Positions 11,069 to 24,678 are shown, counted from the first letter of the stretch. The stretch is DNA of 64,000 bases from Clusia tigrina (GCA_920105625.2 OV050033.1:17380001-17444000), one strand, 5' to 3'. Program-made: numbers and translations. The notes: generated from the letters alone by a model not told the origin.

Positions 11069-13220
11069 GACTCATTTAACTTTCAGGGCATTCCCGGTAA
11101 GAGGAGGGAATTTTCGACAAGTTCATCTCCAGATTTGATTGATTCGTGTGTGGATTTATTTTATGCGTGTCAGGTTTATCAAAATCCTTCCTGTTCGCCA
11201 CCCCACAAGTTTATTGTTAAATTTGCAGCAGCAGCGCTTTAAAAATTTATCATCTCCATTTTACGAGCATCATAAAAAAGGCCTAAATCCGAAACTAAAT
11301 CAAACACAGTTTCCACACTTCGCCAGCATCCTTTTGTCAGGCAACTATAAATCTAATAAATTCAAGCGTAAAACACTCGAACACGCTTGCTTCGTGAATT
11401 TCTGGAAACAAGTTGAGTGGAATGCCCGCCGGCATTTCTGTGTACCCTTCACTCTCTCACCTCGCACCCGCCGCTGGTTCAGTCACTTCATAATATCCTT
11501 TTAATGCTTATTATGGCTTAAAATAAGTTTAAGTGTTAATTTTCCAAGTGATTGCGATTCCTCGCCTTCGCTGGAATCTTAAATTGACTGTAATAAGAAA
11601 ATGACTGCATTGCTTGGCGGGCGGGCGGCGGCAACTGAATCGATAAATTCACTACGCAGTCAGGTACGGACACATACACACGAATTTATGACAAATAATC
11701 CGCTAATGCCACCGCTGGGTCTGGCTCTGGTGCGACGCTGCTCGTTGATTCAATTCGCTTTTGTGTCACTGAGTGTTGAAATTCGATGCCTTCAATTTGA
11801 TTGCATTTTAATGAGTTTGTTAATTAAGGCGCTTCTCGGAAGAGAAGGACAGGCAGTATCCTTCAGGAAGACAGCTTCGATAAAGTTTCTCAGAACTCGC
11901 CAAATTTTTCTCATTAAATCAACGATATTAATTTTCCGTTTCTCTGCTTAGAGAGTAATCTTTAATGATGTATTTTTGATTACTTTCTGTTTAGCTGAAG
12001 CGTTCGTGGCACACGTGTGCAATGCGACAATTTGTAACAAAATTCCGCCAGAAAGTATGCTACGAAAGTTTCCAACTTCGCTGGACTGGCAGCACACACG
12101 TAGCTGCAGTTCAAGCGACGCCAAAGAAAAATGTGTTCTTTTGGCGCAGTGACGTGTCCACACATGCGAGTTGGACTGTCGCAATTTTTCAGTCATGCAC
12201 TCTGCACTTGTTGCATCAGATTTTGCGCACACTCAAGCGTAAAATTGTTGCAAATTGACACGCTTCGAGAATTGCAATTTATGGCCAATCATTTCTTTTG
12301 CTTACATTCCATTTTATGAATGTCCTTTCAAATGGTGTATAGATTTTCTTACACAACTGAATACTTCGATTTATTGGGAATATGATGCGAAGCTGATAAT
12401 ATTGCTATATTTAAACTGCGTATGGGAATCAGAAAGACTCAGTTTGTTGGGAGTGTATAATAATTATACTAAACTTGATTTGGGAATAGTTTCTAAGATG
12501 CTTTTACCACAGGAGCAAAGGAGAAAATCTGAACAAGTTCATATGAAAACTCTTTCAAATAACAGGACTGGGTTTCGTGTTGTCTTCACATGTGCTTCTT
12601 TTCATATAACAATTTTTGTGATCTGAACTCATTTCCTTCCAAAACCACCGATTTCTGAACCATACTCTCAACCAAATAAAATGTTATTAAAATGATTGCT
12701 TAACTTACGAGTGTTTGCATAATAGATTTATGCTTATAACTCCTGACAATGCAAACAACAAAAAGAGCAGTGAAGCTAAAATAAATCTGATACGCTTTTC
12801 GGCACGTAGCGACACGTGTCTAAAAATATGCCAAACAATTGCAGCGATTCCATTTATTTAATCAATTTCCGTGCCATTGCGCCCGTAGTGCGGAGTGTCG
12901 GAAAAGTTCGTGGCTCATTGGCAGCTTGTTTTGAAAGGATTTTGTTTGATATTAGATATACTAGACTCGTATATATAAAGTAAAAGTAGAGCAGTCGCTG
13001 CATGAATATGTTTGGAGGATTCAAGGAATTGAAATTGGTTTGTGACTCTTATAACAGGAAACACATCTGCCTGGCTGGGGGAATAGTATGAGGATATGAT
13101 ATGATAGGATAAGGTATGATAGAGGAGGCTTTATTCTAGTAGATAATTCAAAGTAGAATTTCATGTTGACCGCCCAAGCACTTCGGAGGTTTTGAGCAGG
13201 GATAATGACAATCCTTTTGC
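11069..13220. other. Unique noncoding sequence with a GC-richer island
   Basis: Between about 11600 and 12250 the sequence is GC-richer than its surroundings and carries many overlapping short frames on both strands (121, 116, 94, 78 and 62 codons). A 123-codon plus frame follows at 12255-12626. None shows a domain, signal peptide or start context that supports a gene. It may be constrained noncoding sequence, which only alignment with related species could show. Confidence 0.35.
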
Positions 13221-13242
13221 GAATTATTATTATTATTATTAA
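13221..13242. repeat. (ATT)n microsatellite
   Basis: About seven copies of ATT in a perfect run. Confidence 0.9.
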
Positions 13243-13482
13243 TTCCATGACATTTGACACAATTTTGCGAATGATATGTCCTAAATACTAAAATAGAGCT
13301 GAAGAAATGTTTAATATCTATTGGCATAGCCAAGACGGGCACAAATTATGAACATCAGCCTTCTTTATATAAGGCAGACATCTCTTTATTAATGGTCTTC
13401 ATATTTGCCTAGCATGGGTGAAGTGTCTTGTGAACTTATAGGACCTACATACTGTAGGAGAGTTAGCTAGAAAAGATAACTG

Positions 13483-14514
<1,032 letters not shown>

Positions 14515-14775
14515 TGGCAGGCGGCAGGCAGGATGTAGTAGGAGGCAACAGGAGGCAGTAGGAGGCAACAAGAGGGAGAGTCAGGCAGTCAGGCAGTCAG
14601 GCAGTCAGGGCAGTCAGGCAGTCAGGCAGTTAGGAGGCTGTCAGGGAGTTAGGAGGCAGTCAGGAGGCAGTGAGGCAGCTAGGAGGAAGTGAGACAGTCA
14701 GGAGGCAGAGTCAGGCAGTCGGAAGGCAGTCAGGAGGCAGTGAGGCAGTCAGGAGGCAGTCAGGCAGTCCAGGCA
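14515..14775. repeat. GGAGGCAGT/CAGGCAGT imperfect minisatellite
   Basis: About 260 bases are built from shuffled short units CAGGCAGT, AGGAGGCAGT and AGGAGGCAACA in irregular order, all purine-rich on the plus strand. Open frames rich in Arg, Gln and Gly across it come from the repeat. It has no fixed period longer than about 10 bases. A strand-asymmetric G-rich tract of this kind could form G-quadruplex-like structure, but this is inference. Confidence 0.9.
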
Positions 14776-16038
14776 ACACAATGAATAACAAACAAAAACA
14801 ATTCACTCAGTTTTGTTTACGTTTTTCGGAAATTTTCCGTGCGCATTGCGGTGCATAACAAAGATATACAAAATTCATGTTGACTGCTAAGGCAAATAAA
14901 TAAAAATACTTTTTATTGCCCAATGATATCCAACATTTGAAGAGTGGGCCTATTAAGCGATATCAGGCAATCAGAGAAAATTTTATGAAATTGTGGTCAT
15001 TTTGTGGTAATTTATATGCTGCAAAAGCTTCGAACTAGCAGCGAGGATAATAGAGCAATCATTGTAATCCTTAAACAGAATTAATAATTTGCGCCATCAT
15101 ACTGAGTGGCAGAAGACATTTCCAGTTATAATGTGGAGCAACAAGAGAGCAGCAGGCAGAAGTGTGCTGCCCGAGGCCCCACATGCCATTAACTGCTGCC
15201 AATTTCAAGTTACGAGCAGCACTACTGCCAGCTCACTGCGCAGTGGGACGTCGGAAAAAGGGTCACTCACGTGCTTCGTGCTGCCCATTTCATTGTGATT
15301 CTCAAGTCATTGTGTGCCGAGCATAAATTTTCTCTGCCCGGCATTTCCTCACGAAGACACGATTTACTTTAATGATGACAAACGCGTGTGTCAGTCGACA
15401 ACTGTGATAATGTTTTATTGTTGTCCATGCGGCCACAGCTCGCAAAGGATAATGCGTAATTGTGGGCATGGGGGAGCACAGTCGGAATGGCAAATAATAA
15501 GAAAGCCCAAGAAATACCACTGAAGGTGTAAATTATGTCGAGGACACAGCCGACTGTGCGTACTCGGGCCGTGAGTAATGGCGACGTGCCTTGACGTGAC
15601 ACAGTTGCGGCTCGGCGAGTGGAGGCGGGAAGTGCGTGCCGAAGTGGCACTGCAGTGGACTAGAAGAGAATTATAAAATTTCCCATTACGTGTTTATGGC
15701 AAATGAGGATTAAAAATAGCCGACATGCGGAATTTTAAAAATGCTTCGAGAAAATAAGGAAAAAAGCCATAAAAAGAAATTTGCAACACTGAAAGTTGAG
15801 CCTCGAAATACACACAAAAAAAAGTGAAGGAGGCAAACAAAAATATGCCATGAAATTATCAGACAAATACACACTGATAAGGTTCACGCTGCCACCGACT
15901 CTGTGGCGGCTCACGTGCTGAGCGAAGGTCACACTCTAAGCCAGCTCGCCATAAAGCTCTCCTGCTATCTTTATGCGAAGAAATATTTTGTGTAAATATC
16001 AAATGAACTGTCAAAGTGAAAATAAGTGCGCAAAACGC
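14776..16038. other. Unique GC-richer noncoding sequence
   Basis: From about 15100 to 16000 GC is raised and frames overlap on both strands without a domain. It contains one of two related blocks described separately (15365-15640). No coding evidence was found. Confidence 0.35.
15365..15640. other. Noncoding block related to 38170-38420
   Basis: ACTTTAATGATGACAAACGCGTG (15366-15388) occurs at 38170-38192 with a single C/T change. In both places AAAGGATAAT follows exactly 55 bases after the GCGTG, and about 80 bases later a GTCRAGGACAC word is followed by a TGCG..GGCT..GTGGAGGCG pattern. Four anchors in the same order and nearly the same spacing suggest two diverged copies of one element. Whether it is a dispersed repeat or a duplicated regulatory element cannot be decided here. 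Confidence 0.5.
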
Positions 16039-16112
16039 CAACACCATCACTACAACACCACCACTACAACACCACCAATCAACCTCAACTACAACAACAA
16101 CAGAATTGTAGA
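16039..16112. repeat. ACCACCACTACAAC-type simple repeat
   Basis: Units of ACAACACCACCACT repeat about twice and lead into CAACAACAACA. It is an imperfect short tandem repeat. Confidence 0.8.
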
Positions 16113-16940
16113 CACCGAAAATTCAAAAGCATTTAAATAAGCCCGAGGAACACACTTTGAGGCTACTGTTCCACGCCCCTGAAATTATGTCAAATGAGCG
16201 CAAGAATTAAAATATCAAAAGCGAAGACGCGAAAAAGTGAGGAAAACTTTTCCTGCCAAGCGCCAATTTGCCAGAGCCTCAAAGCGTGTCTGCTCAAAAT
16301 ATGCCTCGGCGAGGAATTTTCTCGATTGCTGGCGTAGGGGAGAATTTGAGTGCCATTAGCGTGGTCAGCAGATGCGGCCGGCGAAATGCTAAGCACATCC
16401 CAGCCCTGACTACCGCAACGGCTGCCTTAACTTTTGTGGTGGCCACTTCAGAAGTTGCGCTGGGATATTTCATTATTATTCCGTTCTAAATTGTTTGCAG
16501 ACAAGAATGCGTGCATTACTTATGCACGGCCTTCAAGGAGAATACTAATGAAGTAGGACAGAAACGTTTTCTACCTCCTTCCGATTGAAGTTAGCGAAGA
16601 AAAGCTAAATTCTTTAAATTTGACAACTCTTTCCGGCATTGAGACTAAATGTTCTCCAAGTATGCGTAAAATTTGTTTCCATGTAGCACGAAAGACGGCT
16701 TTGAGTGATATATTGGCTTCAGAACTCAAAATGTACATGAGTCATCGTGAATTAACGTTACATTCAAATGAGGATGATCAAATGAAATAAAGATTCCAAA
16801 AATTCTCTGAATATAACATTCGATACTCATTGCTATCGTACCCTTATTCTACCCAATGATATGAGTTATAATTCATGTTGTCTCTTTCTGTCTTACTATT
16901 ATGGCATACATGATTATGCTATCTGAAGGTGAAAAGTGAC
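16113..16940. other. Unassigned sequence
   Basis: Frames at 16190-16396 (minus) and 16268-16489 (plus) overlap each other and have no motif. The rest is AT-rich and unremarkable up to the start of the 177-bp array. Confidence 0.35.
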
Positions 16941-17541
16941 ATAAGGCAGAAACGGCAACAGAAACAGAATCCAGTGCATTTGCAACAGAAACCACAAAGA
17001 ACACCGAACTATTCTGCAGTTTTCCGTTGCCTTTATTATAGCCGAGCACTGTGTTCCATTATGTTCTCGAAGCCACGGGAATCAAATTCACTAGTGCGAC
17101 TTGAGGTGCAGAGTGAGATAAGGCAGAAACGACAACAGAAACAGAATCGAGTACATTTTCAACAGAAACTACAAAAAACACTGAACTATTCTGGTCGTCT
17201 CCGTTGCCTTTCTTAGAGCCGAGCACTGTGTTCCATGATGTTCTCGAAGCCACAAGAATCAAATTCACTAGTGCGACTTGAGGTGCAGAGTGGCATAAGG
17301 CAGAAACGACAACAGAAACAGAATCGAATACATTTTCAATAGAAACTACAAAAAACACTGAACTATTCTGCTGTTCCCCGTTGCTTTTCTTATTACCGAG
17401 CACTGTGTTCCATGATGTTATCGAAGCCACAAGAATGAAATTCACTAGTGCGACTTGAGGTGCAGAGTGGCATAAGGCAGAAACGACAACAGAAACAGCA
17501 TCGAGTACATTTGTAACAGAAACTACAAAATTTAAAGACAT
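16941..17541. repeat. 177-bp tandem repeat, about 3.4 copies
   Basis: The marker ATAAGGCAGAAACG starts at 16941, 17118, 17295 and 17472, exactly 177 bases apart; a further degenerate start (ACAAGGCAGAAAC) lies near 17558. Units differ by scattered substitutions but no length change. Because 177 is a multiple of three, open frames pass through several units: a 160-codon minus frame (17059-17541) and a plus frame rich in Gln, Lys and Arg. A third plus frame reads KAETTTETESSTFSTETTKN in each unit, mucin-like in composition, but has TGA at the same site of every unit. No protein family is recognised. It could be a small satellite or the duplicated piece of an old Thr-rich coding segment. Confidence 0.93.
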
Positions 17542-17561
17542 AAAATGAGCGTTTGGCTACA

Positions 17562-20500
17562 AGGCAGAAACAACTCAACGGAGAACAGCAGAATAGATTG
17601 GTTGTGAATTGAAAGCAGTGAAATAGTATTGTTATAAAGGTGAACGTTAAAATTTTGAAACTGTTGCAGTGAATTGAACTGTGTCAACTATTTTTTAAGT
17701 GGATTGCTATTAAATTATAAAAAAATTAGCAAGGACACTTCTGTGTAATATGTGACACAATCCAGTGGAGGAACTATTAGCAAAAAACTAACAGAAGAAC
17801 TAGTTCAGTGCTATACTCTAGAAGTTTTTTCTATTTGTCAATAAAGGCCATTTGAGCAATGACGCAAGACTGACACCGATCCATGACTGAACCAAGGTTT
17901 GTCACTGCTAAACCTGGAACAAGCAGTGGGAAGTGGCAACTGCAGAAGTTCGGCCCTATTGTGGATGCTTTGCTCGTTCTTACTTCTGCACATTTATAAG
18001 TCTCTTATAAGCGTCACAATATGTACATCATGCTGGCGATGATCCTAGTCCAGTCCACTTACACCATAATTAATTATCATTAATTATGGTTAATTATTAT
18101 ACCCTTCTATGAAAGATTCTGTAAGGACAATTTCACCGGCTACTGGGGCCAACTCAGTGGAATTTATTATGTATATATAAGTAAACCCAGCTCTGATTTC
18201 CCTGCTTTTGTTTGCTCTAATTTGCTGCATAAACACCACAATAAAATCTCTTTGCCCCTTTGCATCAAAAGTACAACAATCCACATGCTACACGCCACTT
18301 GCCGCATGCAACAGCGAACCAAACAAAACCAGATTGTTTTCACTTCCTTTGCTATTTCCTTGTTTGGCTTAGATTTTGTATTCTTTTTTATTGGTCTGCT
18401 GCGCTCGTTTTGTGTGACTCCTGCTGAAGCGGCAGCTATAGCGCACATTCCAAACTGAAGCGAACCGAATTTGTAAAACGAAAGAGCTTGAAATTTTTAT
18501 ACACTCCACTCTGGTTGCTTCTGCCAACAGTCCTTCGTACACTTACTTCCTTCAAGCCACGCAGTGCACGCAAAAGTAAGTGCATAAATTATAATCCTGT
18601 GCAACATTTCCAGTTATTAAAACGGACATTTTAAGTGGACACGGTCTGAATTTTGTGGGCTTTGAAAGCGCTTATTGGAAGACTATTTGTTATACGAGTA
18701 TACAATAGAAGGCGTCGTAGGCGTGTATGTATTTATATTGTATATATCGAATTATATATTTATCCTATAGAGGAACTAGGGGCCGACTTGGGTTGCTAGT
18801 ACTCATCAAAGATCATCTGAAGTGAGGCATATCAAGTATAATATGTTCTGCCTGTTTATGAATATAGTATAGGCGGACACCTGCCTAAGACCTGGAACTC
18901 TTATTTTCACTTAAAATGTCCTTCTTTTACATACATATGTCTTCTTTACAAGTTTAGAACTGTCTTTTTCTATCTGTTACTTGCATTGGCCACCAAAAGT
19001 CCTACGAGGATTGATCTAAGACTAGTTGCGAAGATAACATTTCTTGCTACGCCCAAATTTCGACCTGCAGCAGCTTTCTTCCTTCTTTCTTCCTCAGAAT
19101 GAAAATAGCTATATTAAAATTTAAGAGGAATCCGTAGAAATGCCACCGAAATTTCGCTTTTTGTAAAGCATCAATAGCCAAAGGTACCCTCCTGCTCCTA
19201 TTCTAATAATTTTGGCTTAACAGAATTCCGTCTGCGTGCGTGGTTGTTACCACAAGGAACACACCCCCTTAACTTGAGAACAAAATCCTTTATGAAGGCG
19301 GGAGTATCATATCCTGTCTATGACTTAAATTTTGGTTTGTTTTAAAATGGCAGCGCAGAGTGTTTTCGGGGCAAAATGTCATTCCGGAGCAAAGTGTTTG
19401 CTCCGCTGCGGAATATATGAGGCGGCTCTTTATTACTCTCCCCTCGATTGCGCTGCCATGACGATTGTAATGGCACTGCACAGACTGGAGTGCCTGCCAT
19501 AGTGCGTGAAATAATTGTCTGCAAAATGGCATTGCCTCCAAAGAGCTGTGTGGAAGTCCTCACCTGTAGCAGCATTACCAAGCACTAAGCGGGGATTTAT
19601 TGTAGTTTGAGTTGATTGCCAATTGGAGTGCAGTGGAAGGAGGCAGTTCAGACACATTGGCTGTGAATACAGGAATTTAGTAAGCGGCATTTTCAGAGCC
19701 AGCTTAGACATTGCGAAAGTGAAAGTGCTATGTAGGTGTAGGAGTTAAATCGAAGTATGTATTTATAGAGACACCTAAGAAAACCTCCGGTTGATATGAA
19801 GAGGAGTGATCATGGTTCTCTGTTTTGTAGCATATCTGCCACACCCTGAGGCCTCTACTGTAAAAATGGTTACAGACATACAATATATATATGTGATTAG
19901 CAGCCTGTATATTCAAAGTCCACTGGGTTCACTTTCACTACTGTTTTCGAAATCTGATCCTTCAGAGTCTGTGCTAGTTTGCTATGACACTGAAGAGTTG
20001 CCCGTTTGCTCCACTCAGTTTTCACAAAAGAAAATAAAACACTCGCTTCATAAAGAAATATGAACGCTCACCTGCTCTCATCCTCCTGCAGGATGTCTAA
20101 ACATATTAATGTGTCAACAAAAAAACCTTGATTTGCCTTGACAAAGCAATCAAAAGCTGCTTTCCTTTATTTGTGCGCATCTGAATTGCCTGTCTGTCTG
20201 TCTCAGACGCCAAGAGAAAGAAAAGCGATTTGCGAACTGCTACGCATCTCATTAAAGCGGCACACCCACACACACACATACAAGATCACGTAGGGACGTC
20301 CGCATGTCGCTCGAATAAAATGGATATTTTTTTTATGAGAGAAAATCCTTGTAGCTTATACGCCCGGCCTGGCTGCGAAATTATATTTTGCAATATTTGT
20401 GCGAAAATGTGTCTGCATGCGGTGCGGAACGTTCTCCCGTGCCAGACCCCAAGTTGTAAAGTTGCCAAACATTATTGACAGCATGTACGAGTATGTCGGA

Positions 20501-21372
20501 GTGTGTCCGTGTGTTCCTGGGAGCAAGGATGGTGCGTCTAATGCTAATGCATGATATGAGTGTACAGTGTGCGTACATGCGAGTGTGTGTGTAGTCAATT
20601 TCCATAAGAGTATTAGATTTATGTGACAAGCGTACACGTTATACCTGTGTGGCGACAGCGGAAATAATGAACATTGGAATTATGAGAACGGTTTAGAGTA
20701 CATTTTCAGATTTGCAGGAGGCTGAAGCTGCAGCTGAGAGCCTGTGGCTTGATTTCAGAGTATGTGAATATTCTAATGCGGATTGGTTTAATTATCGCTG
20801 CGGGAGCAACAAAATTGTTTCAATCATTTACGGGAGGGTTGGGATAAATTGTAATGAAAATCAGTGCTGTTCTAAAGTGATTGAGAACTAGCAAAGCAGA
20901 GTGAGTCTTGTATGTGAAATATTGTGTTTGAAATTTAGGCAAATGACGGTCATGTAGGACGAAAATATCGAATGCAGGCGTGTAGCAATATTCCTTATAG
21001 GAAACAGTGGATTTATTTTATCTAAGTTGCATGGGTCTTCAAAGATATTCAAGTACAAAAGGACATAACTTCAGCAGGACTTAGTTGGCCACCTATAACT
21101 AGGACATGTAGGGATATTCTATTAATAAAAATGCATTAATGAAATTTACTTCTGTTATTACGACGATTTCCACAAAAAAAAAATCTTTTTTGGGGACTGT
21201 TTTCATGAGAATATTTTCAGAAGCAATACTCTAAAAAAAATTGCCTAGATAATTGTGAATTCTCTCACAGACGTTTGATGAAATATCAACATAAAATTGC
21301 TTATGTTACCTAGCAAGGAGTCGAATGTTTACTAAGCTTAACTGAAAAACAGGAAATAGTTTCTGTCCCCAT
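17562..21372. other. Long unassigned, mostly unique sequence
   Basis: No gene is supported. Visible small features are an 11-bp inverted repeat with a 4-base loop (18064-18089, CCATAATTAAT and its complement), a CTGT run near 20190, and GC-richer sequence at 20100-20650 with overlapping frames on both strands. The frames at 18090-18458, 19290-19711 and 20230-20637 show no domains. Confidence 0.35.
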
Positions 21373-21440
21373 GGTTCATAGTTTAATGGTAAATATGGTG
21401 TTGTTCAACCCGTGAGGTAGGGGTGCGAATCGATGGTTTA
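21373..21440 (+). mobile_element. Possible tRNA-like SINE head, degenerate
   Basis: The stretch has an A-box-like TAGTTTAATGG and, about 35 bases on, a B-box-like GGTGCGAATCGAT, with CAACCCGTGAGGTAGG between them. The order and spacing are like the head of the SINE at 50302. The 3' body does not match that SINE, so it may be another family or a decayed tRNA pseudogene. Confidence 0.4.
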
Positions 21441-21782
21441 CATTAAAATTAATCAAAAGTAGAGAAGAATTGTGGACGCCATTGAAAATTAAGTAGGTAG
21501 GATGAAGGAATGGTGCCAATTGGCACTTATTTTACTATCATCAATCACCTTCCTAATAAAGAAACACAATTTACACAAACCCTGTTAACATAATGGTATT
21601 CATTCTACACCACCATTAAGAATTCAGTTATAGTATTTAGTAGAGAAAGAAAGTTTCAATGCGTTTATATATACTTAATTCTAAAAAATGTTCTACCTTT
21701 CTAAAGAACTCCCAATTACCGAACAAAATACCAATTAAGAACAATAATAGTGATGATGCAGAAGGGGTACTTCCGTCTTACC

Positions 21783-21853
21783 GCTCATCCTCAAGCTCAT
21801 CCTCAAGCTCATCCTCAAGCTCATCCTCAACCTCATCCTCAACCTCATCCCCA
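21783..21853. repeat. 12-bp tandem repeat CTCATCCTCAAG, about 6 copies
   Basis: Four copies are CTCATCCTCAAG and the last two change AAG to AAC, ending in CTCATCCCC. In one plus frame it encodes Ser runs, which is why a 66-codon frame covers it. No gene context supports translation. Confidence 0.95.
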
Positions 21854-22562
21854 TCATAATCTTCATTCTCATTAACAACAGCAACAGTAATACTTGCATC
21901 TCTTCAGTGCTTATACAGCAAATCCCTCTGAAGCAAGGGTCCTATTTCACAACAAATTCAACACTTCTGAACTGAAAAGCAAACTGAGCATTTCGGCTTA
22001 TCCCCCCTGAGCTTCGCCCACTCATCACCCAAGTAGAGGAGAGTAGATTTAGAACAATGCTTAGCTATGAAAATGTGCAACATTTCAGAGTGAAGACTGA
22101 TTGGTGGAATAGGGCCCTGGTTTCTACCTTTATGCATTCTTTAAAATTTTATTTCTGTTTACTTTTAATAACCTAAAGGTGCGGCCTTGCAAGCTACCCC
22201 TCTTTATGGCCTCGTTAACTGAGCGAGAATATGAAAAAGCGCAGGAAATTCCGAAATGCAGAATTCCGAATGCCCGGAGTGATGCAGGAGCCAGTTGAAA
22301 ATTGCAATTCGAGTACTTGTAGAACTTTATGGAAGAAATGAAATAAAAGCAAAATAAAATAAAAGGAAGCAGCATTTGTGTAATATAAAAGTTTATGTTG
22401 GTTATTTAACCTTCAGCAGAGCCCGTAATGGGGAAGCCACTCCACAGTTGCATTGGTTGGACCAACGATATACGAGTAAGAATAAAAGTGAATCCTTTGC
22501 GTGTGGAGACAAGAAAAAGCGCTGCTGTAAAATTTATTCAAGTGCAGGATGGCGCAGGAAGC
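21854..22562. other. Unassigned sequence
   Basis: No gene or known repeat. Frames at 22130-22375 (minus), 22376-22660 (plus) and 22413-22598 (minus) overlap and lack motifs. Confidence 0.35.
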
Positions 22563-22624
22563 GTGCAAGGAGCATTTGTTGCAGCAGCAAAGTAGCAACT
22601 GAGCTGCTGCAACAAATGCTGCAC
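22563..22624. other. Strong hairpin: 18-bp perfect inverted repeat
   Basis: AGCATTTGTTGCAGCAGC at 22571-22588 is perfectly complementary to 22603-22620, with a 14-base loop. Beyond a 4-base bulge (AAGG) on the left arm, GTGC at 22563-22566 pairs with GCAC at 22621-22624, giving a 22-bp stem overall. Such a structure could fold in RNA from either strand and is the size of a small-RNA precursor hairpin, though perfect pairing is unusual for animal microRNA precursors. No promoter or terminator is evident. Confidence 0.8.
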
Positions 22625-24272
22625 ATTTTGTACTTTATAACTGCATTAAGTATTCATTAGTCATACTTTTTGGCAGACGACACCAGTTTGTCGAAATTGG
22701 CAAACTTCGCACGCAGTGAAGCAGTGGAAAGTAAAGTCAAAATAAAGCTCCCCAGAGACATCAAATTGTGCACATACTTCCAGCTAAAAGTGTGAGTAAA
22801 AGAAAGGTGATGGCGAACTGACTTTGAAGCTACTGAAACAGGACTCTTTAAAAAGGACCATAAAAATTAATTACATTTAATTTATTGACTAAAAGCACGG
22901 CAGTTGTTCTTTCCTGTACACATCTTGGCCAAAATGTGGTCGTAGAGCGCAAGCAAGTGGAAAGGAGTTCCTCATTTCAATTTGGAATGCTTCATTTCAG
23001 CGTAACCGCAAATCATGCTGCCAGCCACAATGCGGCCATCCCGTTATTGCTGCGGTTGCTGTTGCAATATCGATTTTGTGTTTACGCGAGGGAATACGCC
23101 ACAAAAATCGGGTGGCAATTTCCGCTTAATTACTTTTAATTTGATATTTTTCAAACTGGAGGGAGTAGCAAACGGGAATATTTGCCAATTCTAGTAATCA
23201 TAGTCAAACGCTTCGGAGAGTGTGATGAAGGACCCTATTATCTGGATAAATACCTTACACCGTAAGTAAATGCAAATACAAAGCTTTGGAACGATTAGTA
23301 GGAGTTAGTTTTACCAACTAAAGTCAGCGTCTCGCAGGGGAAGGTGTGACATATGCAAAGATTGGGAGACCATGACAGGGAGGGGACGATTATCCGGGGC
23401 ACTACAACTTGTGAGTAAAGACCATAATAGTCACACTGATTCCGAGAGTTATTTACACATATAAGTAGTTTAGTGTTATGAAAATGAGTATTGGTAGTAG
23501 ACCAATCACTGGATAATGTCAAGTAACTCCAAAACATTTCTGTGTTCTATTCCAGAACAATGCTGCACATACTCTACTTATAAGTTTGACTGCCACAATA
23601 TTGAAACTGAAAGTATGTAGAGTAGGGAAGGAGTGACATAAAAGTAAATACACTAGCGAAGAAAGTTATCCCAATCAGAGTCTCCTGAGGGTTAACAAAT
23701 GAACCTACTTGACAACTGAAGACATAAGTACATGATATTCGCATATCTCTGCGATCTCGTAGCTGTAGACAGCTTCCATATGAATGGTTGCAACTTTTGG
23801 TAGTAAGTTGTGTGTTAAGTCCCCTTGTGCTGAACTATCCCACAGAGTAACGTTGCAATTGCATAGAATTTAACCACAAAAAAGTGTTCCACATTTATGC
23901 ACCGTGGAATAATGAAACAATCAGTTAATTAAAGTGATAAAACTGTGACTGAAACATAAAGTAGAACTGAAAGTACAATGTCAAACGCTGTTTTTATACT
24001 GCATGCAATCAGGAAAATTCAGTTGGGAAAAATTGTAAAATAAATGGAACCAAAAAAAACATTTCAGTTTTGTCTTTATCAGTGCAGTGGAAAATTTGAT
24101 GCGACGCACAAATCCCGACTTCTGGCCATAGCGCTGATGCAAAATGCACAGAATTTTTAATGCTCGCACAAAATGGTAACTCTGAAAGCGGATATCATTA
24201 AAAAGTTTATTGCAAAGCTAAAGTGTAGCGAATGCAAAATACTGAGCAGCGGAAGCGGAGTTTATGCTAGTA
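22625..24272. other. Unassigned, mostly unique sequence
   Basis: No gene is supported. Frames at 22885-23139 (plus), 23295-23537 (minus) and 23981-24169 (minus) have no recognisable domain. Confidence 0.35.
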
Positions 24273-24297
24273 GCAACAACAACAACAACAACAACAA
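24273..24297. repeat. (CAA)n microsatellite
   Basis: About eight perfect copies of CAA, encoding Asn or Gln runs in overlapping frames that are not supported as genes. Confidence 0.92.
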
Positions 24298-24628
24298 AAT
24301 CTGCAATAACAACTGCATGGAAAATTGCGTTTTTAGTGGTGGGCGTAAAAAAGGCGAAACAGAATTGAAAATTGAAATTTAAAACGAATTTTACAATTTT
24401 GTTCATACTTTATTGACTGCATCCTTTTTCCACATCCCGCCGGTTTAATTGATTAACTCCGAAACCCATATATGGGTGGAATATTTTCACATATCGTGGC
24501 TACTGAATAAATAAAGCGATGGGATTTGTTGGCGAGTTGATTGACAGCAATTTACGCACGACAAATCGTTTAACTGGCTGTCATGTGAAAGTGGGTGGCA
24601 ACTTAAATATTCCTCTGCTTTCATTGCT

Positions 24629-24642
24629 CACACACACACACA

Positions 24643-24673
<31 letters not shown>

Positions 24674-24678
24674 ACTCA
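24629..24678. repeat. Compound (CA)n(CT)n microsatellite
   Basis: Seven CA units pass directly into about 13 CT units with one TTT interruption, ending in CTCACTCACC. Confidence 0.95.

Noticed and set aside
12255..12626. 123-codon plus frame as a gene
   Set aside because: AT-rich composition, no domain or homologous neighbour; compatible with chance.
17059..17541. 160-codon minus-strand frame as a gene
   Set aside because: It exists because the 177-bp repeat unit is a multiple of three and lacks stops in that frame; there is no recognisable domain, and other frames through the array are also long.
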